Assembly (NCBI RefSeq): GCF_007992435.1
Contig: NZ_BKAG01000015.1
Span: 1 to 64,000, forward strand
Direction of reading: 5' to 3'
Origin: Prosthecobacter gellanilyticus
GTDB taxonomy: Bacteria > Verrucomicrobiota > Verrucomicrobiia > Verrucomicrobiales > Verrucomicrobiaceae
Length of the DNA stretch: 64,000 nt
A program made the position numbers and the translations under genes. Every line of letters starts with the position of its first letter. The stretch's first letter is position 1. This document shows, one piece after another, positions 18,044-26,146 of the stretch. The notes under the pieces were generated by a model. The model made no database searches. It saw only the letters and a list, made by a program, of their open reading frames with translations, and was not told the origin of the DNA.

Positions 18044-18159
18044 GGCCCTATCCCAAGGAAGGCGGCGCAAAGAAGAAGGGCAGGGGCAAAGGGAAGAGGA
18101 CTGAGGAATGATGCTCAAGGCTCTGATTGACCCGGTCTTGGAAAGAATGACTTTAAGAC

Positions 18160-18390
18160 ATGATCGTGACCTATGAATCCGTGATGTCCTCAGCGATGCA
18201 GCTTGGTCCGGAGGATCGCCGTCGATTAGCATCCAATCTTTGGGAGTCCGTTCACTCCTTGACCACTGAGGCTAACGGCACGCTGGAGGGCGTGCTCGAT
18301 GAGCGTGAGACTGAGCTGGAAAAAGATCCCTCACTCGAGATCAGTCACGAAGCCTTTATCTGTCACTTTTCACGTCGCCATTTGGCATGA
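18160..18390 (+). CDS. Putative addiction-module component (orphan antitoxin-like)
   Basis: 76 aa resembling the putative addiction module component family (PF09720, antitoxins usually followed by a RelE/ParE toxin). The pattern AMQLGPEDRRRLASNLWESV, then an acidic ERETELEKDPSLEISHEAF, fits that family. The last residues (ICHFSRRHLA) do not. No toxin gene follows: the next gene is convergent and starts its 3' end at 18442. It is either a solitary remnant of a toxin-antitoxin pair or a repurposed regulator. Moderate confidence that it is translated. Confidence 0.6.
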   Translation: MIVTYESVMSSAMQLGPEDRRRLASNLWESVHSLTTEANGTLEGVLDERETELEKDPSLEISHEAFICHFSRRHLA

Positions 18391-18441
18391 CAGGCGACAC
18401 CCAAACTACGGAGCAGATCGAAAGTGAAGACTTAACAAACC

Positions 18442-20937
18442 TCACCTCGACCGGAAGATCTCACTCATCAGGCACTGCTCGACCAGGGTGTTGAGGCCGA
18501 GGCCTTTTTTCTTCAGGGCTTCGTGGAGTTCGTCGATGACGAAATCGTCCGAGGGCTCCATGAGACGGCCGGTGGTGTAGGTTAGGAGCTGGCGAATGAG
18601 ATGCTTGGTGACAAGGTCCTCACGCGTCTCGCGAATGATCTTTTTGAAGCTGGCGAAGTCCTGATAGGTCTCGCCCGATGGGAACTCGCCGGAGGCATCT
18701 ACCAGGGGCGCGGGCTTCTTGTTATTCTTGCCCTGCGGGTAGCTTTTGCGCCAGCGCCCCACGGGATCAAAGGACTCAAGACTGAAGCCAAGCGGGTCGA
18801 TCTTGCGATGGCACTCAGCGCAGGCGTTGTCGGCACGATGCTTCGCGAGACGGTCACGAATCGTGGTGGCACCGCTGACATCCGCATCGATGGCCGGAAC
18901 CACATCAGGCGGAGGAGGAGGCTGGATGCCGAGCATGTTCTCGCTAACCCACACACCACGGGTCACCGGAGATGTCTCCACACCATTCGCGCTCACGGTG
19001 AGCACTCCGGCCATGCCGAGCAGACCGCCGCGATGCTCATTGCCCTTGATGCTCACCTTCTTAAACCCGTCGGCGAGACGCAGGGTCTTCTGCTCCGGCA
19101 GGTCATAGAGTTTCGCGAGCTTCTTGTCCACGAAGGTGTAGTCGCTGTCGATGAACTGGGCGACGGAGCCATTGCCCTTCAGCATGTCGCCAAAGAACAT
19201 GCGCACCTCAGCCCTCATCGAGGCTGGCAGATCCTCCGCATAGTAGTAGCGGAAGGTCTCACGCGGCGGCGGCATCCCACCGAGGTCACGAAGGTTTAAC
19301 CAACTATCCAGGAAGCCATTCACGAAACCACTGATGCGGTCATCCGCGATCATGCGCTGCACCTGCTTCTTCAGCTCGGCATCCTGCGTGAGCTTGCCAG
19401 ACTTCGCGGCAGCGAGCAGAGCGGCATCAGGCGGCTCGGCCCAGAGGGCGAAAGAGAGGCGCGTGGCGAGGTCGTAGGGCTTCAGATCTTTCACCGGGTC
19501 AGTCGTGATCTCGCTGAGATAGAGGAAGGACGGCGAGCAAAGGATGAGCTTCAGCGCATCCAAAGCGGCCTGGCGCGGCGCGATCTTCTCTGCGATGCGC
19601 TTCTCATAGAGCGCACGGATGGGTGCTTTATCGGCATCCGTCAGCGGACGGCGATAAGCTTTCTCAGCGAAAGCATCGAGCTGCTCGACAGCGCGATCTT
19701 CCTTGAAGCCACCTTTGCCAAAGACGGCCACTTCCTCAACACTGCCGCTCTCTTCAGCTACGGGGCCGTTGATCTTGATGTCACTGATGCGGATGTGCGG
19801 GAGCTTGCCCTCCAGCAGGATATGCGCGCGGCCAACGCCTGAGGAACCCACATCTGCCTTGAACTCATCCTTGTAGCGCTTGTTGATCGTGACCACGGAG
19901 GCACGGGATTCAAACGGGCCGTTCGGGAAGATGAAGCGTGGTGTCTGCCCGGCTTCAAGCCAGACGCGGAACTTGAAGGTCGTGGGTGTGTTGTCCGGCA
20001 CGACGGTGCTGGCGAGCAGCGGCTCGATGGCCTGCGGATAATGGATGTGTCCCTTCGTCACGTCCCCTGGCACCACGCCGAGAATGAACGGCTCGGAGAA
20101 ATCGATGCCGAAGATTGCCGGATCGTAGTGCGTGTCACGATGCATCGCTGTGGCCTCGACCTCGAGGTCATAGAGACCGGAGACAGGCACGCCCTGCTTG
20201 AAGTCCTCGATGTGGCCGTAGCCGCCCTGACGCGTGTCCGTGTTCGGCTGCTCGTAGAGATTGAGGTAGCGGTAATTGAAGGCAGACTTGTGCGAGCCGC
20301 TGAGTTCTTCGTATTGAATGAAGTGGCTGTTGAAGTGCCAGCTCTTCGGCTGCGTCGCAGGCTTGCCTAGACGTGTCTCCACAAGACGGTTCGCGGACTG
20401 GAAGTACTGATCCACCAGGAAGCCCGAGGTCACCAGCGAACGACCAATGGTGTCCATGTGCTGAGCCGTCTTTTCCTTCGGGAAGTCTGCCGTGAGGCCG
20501 AGCGTGTCCACGCGCCGACCAAAAAGTGTGGCAAGCGTGTTCTCATACTCACGGCTGGAGAGGCGGCGCATCACCGTGCGTGATCCAGTGCTCTCGATCA
20601 GCCCGCGAGCGGCCACCGTGGCCTCACGGAGTGCACGGAGCACGGCGAGACGCTCTTCTTCCGTGGGCTGGTCCGCCTTCTTCGGAGGCATCTCCTTCAG
20701 CGTGATCTGGTCGATGATATCCTTGGCCTCGATGAGGTCAGGCACGGCCTTCAATGGCAGTACGAACTTATCAAATGCGCGGTCGCCCTTCTGAGTGTCC
20801 GCGTCATGGCACTCCAGGCAGTACTTGCCGAGGAACTGCTGCACGACCTGGGGTGGTGCATCGACGCCGAAAGCAAACGAAGCCGTAAAGATCGCTGACG
20901 TGATGAGGAAATGAGAAAAGTAAGGTTTAGAGCTCAA
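18442..20937 (-). CDS. DUF1592-type cytochrome-like secreted protein (long form)
   Basis: 831 aa multi-domain protein: signal peptide, PSCyt1-like segment with CLECHD (heme c-type CxxCH, about residue 40), then DUF1587, DUF1595, DUF1592, DUF1588 and DUF1585 domains in the usual order. A second CxxCH, ACAECHRKIDPLGFSLESFD, marks DUF1588. The carbohydrate-binding-like insert around residues 190-390 explains the length (compare 624 aa for the paralogue at 34705). It is probably a periplasmic c-type cytochrome/oxidoreductase of unknown substrate. No ATG is available: the frame closes upstream, so the start is TTG at 20937. Last gene after DUF1552 and a small membrane protein on the same strand. 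Confidence 0.88.
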   Translation of the reverse strand: MSSKPYFSHFLITSAIFTASFAFGVDAPPQVVQQFLGKYCLECHDADTQKGDRAFDKFVLPLKAVPDLIEAKDIIDQITLKEMPPKKADQPTEEERLAVLRALREATVAARGLIESTGSRTVMRRLSSREYENTLATLFGRRVDTLGLTADFPKEKTAQHMDTIGRSLVTSGFLVDQYFQSANRLVETRLGKPATQPKSWHFNSHFIQYEELSGSHKSAFNYRYLNLYEQPNTDTRQGGYGHIEDFKQGVPVSGLYDLEVEATAMHRDTHYDPAIFGIDFSEPFILGVVPGDVTKGHIHYPQAIEPLLASTVVPDNTPTTFKFRVWLEAGQTPRFIFPNGPFESRASVVTINKRYKDEFKADVGSSGVGRAHILLEGKLPHIRISDIKINGPVAEESGSVEEVAVFGKGGFKEDRAVEQLDAFAEKAYRRPLTDADKAPIRALYEKRIAEKIAPRQAALDALKLILCSPSFLYLSEITTDPVKDLKPYDLATRLSFALWAEPPDAALLAAAKSGKLTQDAELKKQVQRMIADDRISGFVNGFLDSWLNLRDLGGMPPPRETFRYYYAEDLPASMRAEVRMFFGDMLKGNGSVAQFIDSDYTFVDKKLAKLYDLPEQKTLRLADGFKKVSIKGNEHRGGLLGMAGVLTVSANGVETSPVTRGVWVSENMLGIQPPPPPDVVPAIDADVSGATTIRDRLAKHRADNACAECHRKIDPLGFSLESFDPVGRWRKSYPQGKNNKKPAPLVDASGEFPSGETYQDFASFKKIIRETREDLVTKHLIRQLLTYTTGRLMEPSDDFVIDELHEALKKKGLGLNTLVEQCLMSEIFRSR

Positions 20938-21024
20938 GGTCGAACGCGATGTGGCGTATGGGCGTTAGTTTTGGGTCGGCGGTGAAAATGGAGTGTAAAG
21001 CCATAGCATCCTGCGGACTCATGA

Positions 21025-21408
21025 TCATGTCTGGCGGCTTGCGATGGCAGGATGTCGCCGCGCTAAGACAAGCAGTGGATAAAGCAAAATGAAGCTGCCA
21101 AAAACCTTGATGCCTATGAGCATCCAGCTTGGCCTGAGAACGGGCTTGCCTGTGATGCCCCACGCTCCCCCGCCTGGATAGAGCGATTCCCAACTGGAGC
21201 TGCCAACCTCGACATCTCCAGGCTTCGGAGGACTCCACAGCGGGGAGACCGGAGGATAGATGTCGTAGGTCGTATGATCGCCACCGGATGCGCTGGTCTT
21301 TGTGGAATCACCAAACCAATAGGGCGCGGAAACCACCCAATCCGTCCTAATGGCCTTCCACAGCAGGAGGACAGTCAACAGGCCAAGGGCTAAGCTGCGT
21401 CGCTTCAA
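21025..21408 (-). CDS. Hypothetical protein with two membrane segments
   Basis: 127 aa, not recognised. It has an N-terminal hydrophobic helix (RSLALGLLTVLLLWKAI), a central soluble segment rich in Gly, Ser, Pro and Tyr (about 30-90), and a C-terminal helix (WMLIGIKVFGSFILLYPLL) followed by a basic tail. The only start is TTG. It lies between DUF1552 and DUF1592, two genes that are usually neighbours, with 54 and 87 bases on either side. Topology suggests both ends are cytoplasmic with an exported loop. It could be an anchor for the pair, or fortuitous. Confidence 0.5.
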   Translation of the reverse strand: MKRRSLALGLLTVLLLWKAIRTDWVVSAPYWFGDSTKTSASGGDHTTYDIYPPVSPLWSPPKPGDVEVGSSSWESLYPGGGAWGITGKPVLRPSWMLIGIKVFGSFILLYPLLVLARRHPAIASRQT

Positions 21409-21462
21409 AGTAGTTATCCGGGTTAGTCAGCGAACCGGCATGGCCGCCGACATTCTACGCCG

Positions 21463-22731
21463 TCACGCAAAACGTCCCGTGCTGCTGCCGAAGGAGTCGG
21501 TCTCCACGCCCATCTTCTGGGCGATATCGACGAAGAGATTGCACAGCGGCACTTTGTTGATGCCCTGGTTGGCCACCTGGCGGAACTCGCCGTGCTTATA
21601 ACCACCACCGGCGAGAATGATGGGCAGGTCAGAGTTCTTGTGCGAATTACCATCGCCCATGCCGCTGCCAAAGATCGCGGTCGTGGAGTCGAGCAGCGAG
21701 CGCTCGCCATCGCTGATCTTGGAGAGACGGGTGATGAATTTGCCGAAGTGCTCGATCTGATACTTCTCCAGCGTGATGAGGCTGGCAACGGACTCGGGGT
21801 CGTTGCCGTGGTGCGAGAGACCATGCCAGTCTTTCTTGATGCCAAGATGCTGCGGCATGAAGTCGCCGCCGATTTCCAGCGTGGCGATGCGTGTGCTGTC
21901 CGTCTGCAGAGCCAGCGCGATCAGCTCATACAGCAGCGGCAGATCCTCCACGGCGTTGTGATTGGCCGGCTTCTCAAAAGGAGCCTTCGGTTTTGGCTGG
22001 GTGGTCCAGCGCTCGCGCAGTTCCAGACGCTTCTCCACATCACGGACAGAGGTGAGGTACTCATCGAGCTTGCTCTTGTCCTCGTAGTTCACCATCTTGG
22101 AGAGGCGGTTTGCCTCATCGAGCACGGAGTCGAGGATGGAAGCCTGGACCTTGTTTTCCTGCACGCGGCGGGCCTGGCGCTCCTTGGAGTCGCTGGTGAA
22201 AAGCTTGTCGAAGAGTTCGGCGGGATTCGTCACCGGTGGCACACGCACGCCGGACTTTGTCCAGGCGATCTGGCAGCCACCATGGATGCCACCTTCGGAG
22301 CCGACGGTGAGAGACGGGAAGCGAGTTTCAAAACCCACGGCATCCGCCAGATACTGGTCGATCGTGACATTGCCATCCGCGCGGTTCTGCGCCTCGGAGT
22401 TCAGCACGCCGGAAAGGAAGGAATGCACCGCGAAGTGGCCGCCCTTCACGCCGTGGTCCAGGCCACGGAAAACGGTCATCTGGCTGCGATTGTCCCAGAT
22501 CGGCTCGAGGAGCGCGGTCTTCTCATAGTTCTTACCAACCGTAGTGGGGAAAAGCTGCTTCGTCTGGTAGCCGAGGAGGTTCCCGACCGCCACGAAACGG
22601 CGGGCTCCCATGCCTGCGCCCTTCCCTGCCCCAATGGCGGAGTTTCCACCCACGGTCTTGGCCATGAGGGAGGGCAGTCCTGGCAGTGCCAGCGAGGCAC
22701 CGAGAGATTGAAGGAAGAAACGACGGTTCAT
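21463..22731 (-). CDS. DUF1552 family Tat-exported protein
   Basis: 422 aa, DUF1552 (PF07586), a relative of the DUF1501/alkaline-phosphatase-like fold. It has a Tat signal at the N terminus (NRRFFLQSLGASLALPG). Family blocks seen: RFVAVGNLLGYQTKQLFP, FRGLDHGVKGGHFAVHSFL, and near the end GSGMGDGNSHKNSDLPIILAG. ATG 22731 was taken because the Tat motif starts there; an upstream extension to 22824 lacks export features. It is first of a probable DUF1552 - small protein - DUF1592 operon. Function unknown. Confidence 0.9.
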   Translation of the reverse strand: MNRRFFLQSLGASLALPGLPSLMAKTVGGNSAIGAGKGAGMGARRFVAVGNLLGYQTKQLFPTTVGKNYEKTALLEPIWDNRSQMTVFRGLDHGVKGGHFAVHSFLSGVLNSEAQNRADGNVTIDQYLADAVGFETRFPSLTVGSEGGIHGGCQIAWTKSGVRVPPVTNPAELFDKLFTSDSKERQARRVQENKVQASILDSVLDEANRLSKMVNYEDKSKLDEYLTSVRDVEKRLELRERWTTQPKPKAPFEKPANHNAVEDLPLLYELIALALQTDSTRIATLEIGGDFMPQHLGIKKDWHGLSHHGNDPESVASLITLEKYQIEHFGKFITRLSKISDGERSLLDSTTAIFGSGMGDGNSHKNSDLPIILAGGGYKHGEFRQVANQGINKVPLCNLFVDIAQKMGVETDSFGSSTGRFA

Positions 22732-22818
22732 GGGGGGTAGCCGATTAGTACGCAAAAAAGCCGGATTTATTGCAGCAGAGAGCCGGCCAAAAGAGGCCTT
22801 GCGCCCACCGCCATAACT

Positions 22819-22835
22819 GTTCATTTGAATTGAAC
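22819..22835. promoter_or_regulatory. Short dyad upstream of the DUF1552 gene
   Basis: GTTCA / TGAAC inverted repeat spaced by seven AT-rich bases, 88 bases before the DUF1552 start. It is just downstream of a plus-strand copy of CTTGCGCCCA (22798-22807). Possible operator; unsupported beyond symmetry. Confidence 0.22.
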
Positions 22836-22858
22836 ACTACCCCAACCACTGCTTCACC

Positions 22859-23572
22859 TCACTTCTTCCGCCAGATCTTCACATCATCCACCACCACATT
22901 GCGCGGCACGGAGAGACGGAGCGTGCGCTTGGTCGGATGGGCGATGCCGGGAGAGCTAAAGCTGCCGACCAGCTGGCCGTCAATCGTGGCAGAGAGGGTG
23001 TCACCCGAGACTTTCACGATGAGGTCATGCCATTTACCGACCTCCAGCTCATGCGGGAAAGATTTACTTTTGTCCTTCATCGCCGCCTGCTGCTCAGCGG
23101 TGAGCTTCTGCTTTGCCTTGCGGGCCTCGCTGATGTCCAGCCGCATGCCACCGGTCTTCAGGTCTGAAAGCTGCACTGCCTTCGTGCTGATCCTGGCGAC
23201 GAAGAGATGCCCGGCGTGGACTTCCTTGAAGTCCAGGTCGGCGAAATCCAGACCGAGGCTGTCCTGCCCATCTTCCAGCATGAAGCGCAGGCCCACCGCG
23301 CCATCGGTGAACTCAGCCGGGTGTGTCACGGAGACGGCGTGATTGGCTTCCTTGTGAATGAAAATGCGCATTGTGCCATCCTTCAGGTCCACCTGCTTGT
23401 TGCCCTTCGCCCGGGTCTTGCTGTTGGTGCCCCAGCCGCTGCCAGGCTCATCCGTGGTCTCCTGGGACTCGTTGCGGTCAAAGTGGTCCTGGAAGATCAA
23501 TTCGCCGAGGTCATCGGCAGCCATGATCGACGAGAAAACCAAAGCGGAGAGAAGAAGCGAAAGGCGTTTCAT
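22859..23572 (-). CDS. Secreted concanavalin-like (LamG/DUF1080-related) protein
   Basis: 237 aa with signal peptide KRLSLLLSALVFSSIMA. The mature part begins LIFQDHFDRNESQE, a common opening of secreted jelly-roll (concanavalin A-like) domains. It contains WHDLIVKVSGDTLSATIDGQ and ends with VVVDDVKIWRKK, both typical of DUF1080/LamG-type folds. There are no obvious catalytic residues, so sugar binding or keto-glycoside cleavage are both possible. ATG 23572 starts at the signal peptide. It is divergent from the EF-hand esterase; the 174-base gap probably holds both promoters. Confidence 0.7.
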   Translation of the reverse strand: MKRLSLLLSALVFSSIMAADDLGELIFQDHFDRNESQETTDEPGSGWGTNSKTRAKGNKQVDLKDGTMRIFIHKEANHAVSVTHPAEFTDGAVGLRFMLEDGQDSLGLDFADLDFKEVHAGHLFVARISTKAVQLSDLKTGGMRLDISEARKAKQKLTAEQQAAMKDKSKSFPHELEVGKWHDLIVKVSGDTLSATIDGQLVGSFSSPGIAHPTKRTLRLSVPRNVVVDDVKIWRKK

Positions 23573-23746
23573 GAGGCAGTGCGGTTGGGGTGGACGGGTA
23601 TAGACGGCGTGCATGAACGCGGAGAAGGCTTCTGCCTTTCGCCCTTCATCCGGTGCATTCGGAATAGCTCGAAGTGCTCAGTCACTGCAATGCGCCCACC
23701 GGCCCCGCGTTAATGCGTCGTCACACGTTTGCTCATCGTCTCCACC

Positions 23747-24679
23747 ATGAAAACATGCCTCACCCTCGCCTTGGTCCTCGCGGCAGCCTTTGGTTTCGCG
23801 CAGGAGAAGCCCGGCAAGAACGACCGCCTGATATCCAAGGATAGCAACAAGGACGGCAAGCTCTCGAAGGAAGAGCTGGGTGAGCAGTTCTGGCAGCGTG
23901 CCGCAGGCCAGGATGCGAATGGTGATGGCCTGCTCGATGCCCAGGAGATCGCAGCCCTGCAAAGCAAGGCGCGTGGCAAGGGCACTCCGCAGGCCCGGCC
24001 CGGTGGTGCCAATGCCGCCTTTACCGTGCGCGAGTTCAAAGGCAGCAACGGCCACACCATTCGTTATAGTTTGTTTGTCCCTGAAAAGTCCGAAACGCCT
24101 TTACCGCTGGTGCTTTGCCTGCATGGAGCCGGAGGCAACACGACGGCGGCGAATGTGCTCGCAGCCCCGGAGATGCAGCAGAAGCATGCATGCATCGTCA
24201 TGGCCCCGGCTTGCGATGGCAAAAGCACGCGCTGGGTGGCCAGCACCTTCCGCTACTCAGATGCGCGGCCCGTGATGCCTGAGCTGATGGAGGCGCTGGA
24301 GGCAGTGATCACTGAGACGAAAGCGGACCGCACGCGCCTCTACATCACCGGCCAGTCCATGGGTGGCATCGGGTCGTGGGGTATCATCGCCAGTCATGCG
24401 GACAAATTTGCCGCGGCCGTGCCAGTGTGTGGCATCTGGGAACCCAGTGATGCACCGAAAATGAATGGCGTGCCCATCTGGGCCTTCCACGGTGCCGATG
24501 ACAAGACCGTGCCCGTCTCTGGCTCGCGTGACATGATCGCCGCGCTCAAGAAGGCGGAAGTGAAGCCGGAGCCCAAGTACACGGAGTTCCCCGGTGTCGG
24601 TCATGGAAGCTGGGAACCTGCTTATCAAACAGCCGAGCTGTGGGAATGGTTGTTCGTTCAAAAGAAGATCAAACCCTGA
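23747..24679 (+). CDS. Secreted EF-hand esterase (CE1/feruloyl-esterase-like alpha/beta hydrolase)
   Basis: 310 aa. Signal peptide 1-19, then a pair of EF-hand loops DSNKDGKLSKEEL (from Asp32) and DANGDGLLDAQEI (from Asp56). A Gly/Pro/Arg-rich linker leads to an alpha/beta-hydrolase: LCLHGAGGNT oxyanion region, nucleophile GQSMGG (Ser204), FHGADDKTVP (Asp) and GVGHGSW (His). It resembles carbohydrate esterase family 1 / LpqC-type feruloyl or acetyl esterases. It probably removes acyl groups from polysaccharide outside the cell, with Ca2+ bound by the EF hands. The sulfatase follows 21 bases later, so a joint transcript is likely. Confidence 0.88.
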   Translation: MKTCLTLALVLAAAFGFAQEKPGKNDRLISKDSNKDGKLSKEELGEQFWQRAAGQDANGDGLLDAQEIAALQSKARGKGTPQARPGGANAAFTVREFKGSNGHTIRYSLFVPEKSETPLPLVLCLHGAGGNTTAANVLAAPEMQQKHACIVMAPACDGKSTRWVASTFRYSDARPVMPELMEALEAVITETKADRTRLYITGQSMGGIGSWGIIASHADKFAAAVPVCGIWEPSDAPKMNGVPIWAFHGADDKTVPVSGSRDMIAALKKAEVKPEPKYTEFPGVGHGSWEPAYQTAELWEWLFVQKKIKP

Positions 24680-24700
24680 ACCTCGCCCACCTAACCATTG

Positions 24701-26089
24701 ATGAAATATTTTATTCTCTTTCTCTGCGCGCTTGGCACTGCACTCTTCGCGGCCAAACCGAACCTTGTGGTGTTGCTGGCGGATGACCACAGCGCAGCGG
24801 ACATGAGTGTGTATGGGGCGAATGACATCCCGACCCCGCATCTGGACCGCATGGCGGCGGCGGGCATGGTGTTTGAGAAAGCCTTTGTGAACAGCCCGAG
24901 CTGCGCGCCGAGTCGTGCGGCGCTTTTCACCGGCCAGTATCCGGCACGAAATGGGGCTGAATCGAATCATGCAAAGCCGCATGCGGACATCAAACGACTG
25001 CCGGCCTATCTCAAAGAGCTCGGGTATGAAGTGGTGAGCTTTGGCAAGGTCAGTCACTATGCGCATGTCACGGACCAGGGCTTTGATCGCGCGGAGAATT
25101 TTGGTTATCACGACCACAAAGGCGTGGCCGCAGCAGCGGAGTTTCTGGCCACGAGGAAGAGCGACAAACCGCTCGCTCTTTTCTTCGGCACCAACTGGCC
25201 GCATGTGCCTCTGCCGGAGCCTGAAAACGTGGATCCGGCGAAGGTGAGCATCCAGCCCATGCACATCGACACACCGGAGTTTCGCCGGTATCGCGCGCGC
25301 TACATCAATGCGGTGCTGAAGATGGATGAGGAGATCGGCGCGGTCTATGAGGCCGCGCTGAAGCAGCTCGGCACCGAGAACACCTTTTACCTGCAGACCT
25401 CTGATCACGGCGCGCAGTTGCCCTTCGGCAAATGGAACCTCTACGATGAGGGCACACGCGTGCCGCTCATCGTGCAGTGGCAGGGTCACGTGGCCGCAGG
25501 CACTCGCACGCAGGCTTTGGTGCAGTGGATCGACATTCTACCCACGCTCGTCGAGGTCGGTGGAGGCACGGCACCGCAGGACGTGGATGGCCGCTCCCTC
25601 CTGCCTGTGCTTGAGGGCAAGAGCATGACGCATCGTGATGCCATCTTCACCACGCATAGCAACGATGGTGAGATGAATGTGTATCCCAGCCGTTCCATGC
25701 GCACCTCACGCTGGAAATACATCCTCAACCTGCATCCGGAGTATCGTTTCACCAGTCACATTGATCGTTCGGGCAAGGAGGACAGCCTGGCCTATATCCG
25801 CTCCTGGGAGGAGCGCGCGAAAACGGATGAGAAGGCGGCGAAGATCGTGAATCGCTATCGTCAGCGTCCTGCCGAGGAACTCTATGATCTCGACGCGGAT
25901 CCTTTTGAGCTGAACAATCTGGCCGCCGAGCCTCAACAGGAGAGCCAGCTTCAAAGCATGCGCCAAAGTCTGGAAGACTGGATGAAATCCACCGGCGATA
26001 CCCGCCAGAGCTTCGCCAAGCCGCTGCTGCTCACGGATGAATTCACCCTGCTTGGCGATAAAGCGAAGGGTAAAGGCAAGAAGAAGTGA
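24701..26089 (+). CDS. Heparan N-sulfatase-like secreted sulfatase
   Basis: 462 aa with signal peptide KYFILFLCALGTALFA. LLADDHSAADMSVYG gives the metal site and NSPSCAPSRAALFTGQYPAR the formylglycine site (Cys68). TSDHGAQLPFGKWNLYDEG gives the second metal site. The layout (short signal, ADDHSAADMSVYG, PARNGAESNHA) fits sulfamidase-like family S1 members, so N- or O-desulfation of a sugar is likely. The C terminus is a lysine-rich tail (KAKGKGKKK). Start is ATG 24701; the TTG directly before it is not needed. It sits between the EF-hand esterase and the molybdoenzyme. Confidence 0.9.
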   Translation: MKYFILFLCALGTALFAAKPNLVVLLADDHSAADMSVYGANDIPTPHLDRMAAAGMVFEKAFVNSPSCAPSRAALFTGQYPARNGAESNHAKPHADIKRLPAYLKELGYEVVSFGKVSHYAHVTDQGFDRAENFGYHDHKGVAAAAEFLATRKSDKPLALFFGTNWPHVPLPEPENVDPAKVSIQPMHIDTPEFRRYRARYINAVLKMDEEIGAVYEAALKQLGTENTFYLQTSDHGAQLPFGKWNLYDEGTRVPLIVQWQGHVAAGTRTQALVQWIDILPTLVEVGGGTAPQDVDGRSLLPVLEGKSMTHRDAIFTTHSNDGEMNVYPSRSMRTSRWKYILNLHPEYRFTSHIDRSGKEDSLAYIRSWEERAKTDEKAAKIVNRYRQRPAEELYDLDADPFELNNLAAEPQQESQLQSMRQSLEDWMKSTGDTRQSFAKPLLLTDEFTLLGDKAKGKGKKK

Positions 26090-26146
26090 TGCGCCACCCG
26101 AACAAAAAGTAGGATAGACCGATCCAACTGACGACGTGATGCCAGC

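Noticed and set aside
18043-18111. A lysine-rich frame after the AAA gene (KEGGAKKKGRGKGKRTEE) that looks like the tails of the sulfatases
   Set aside because: Too short, no start, no domain and no upstream sulfatase sequence; probably chance in a purine-rich spacer.
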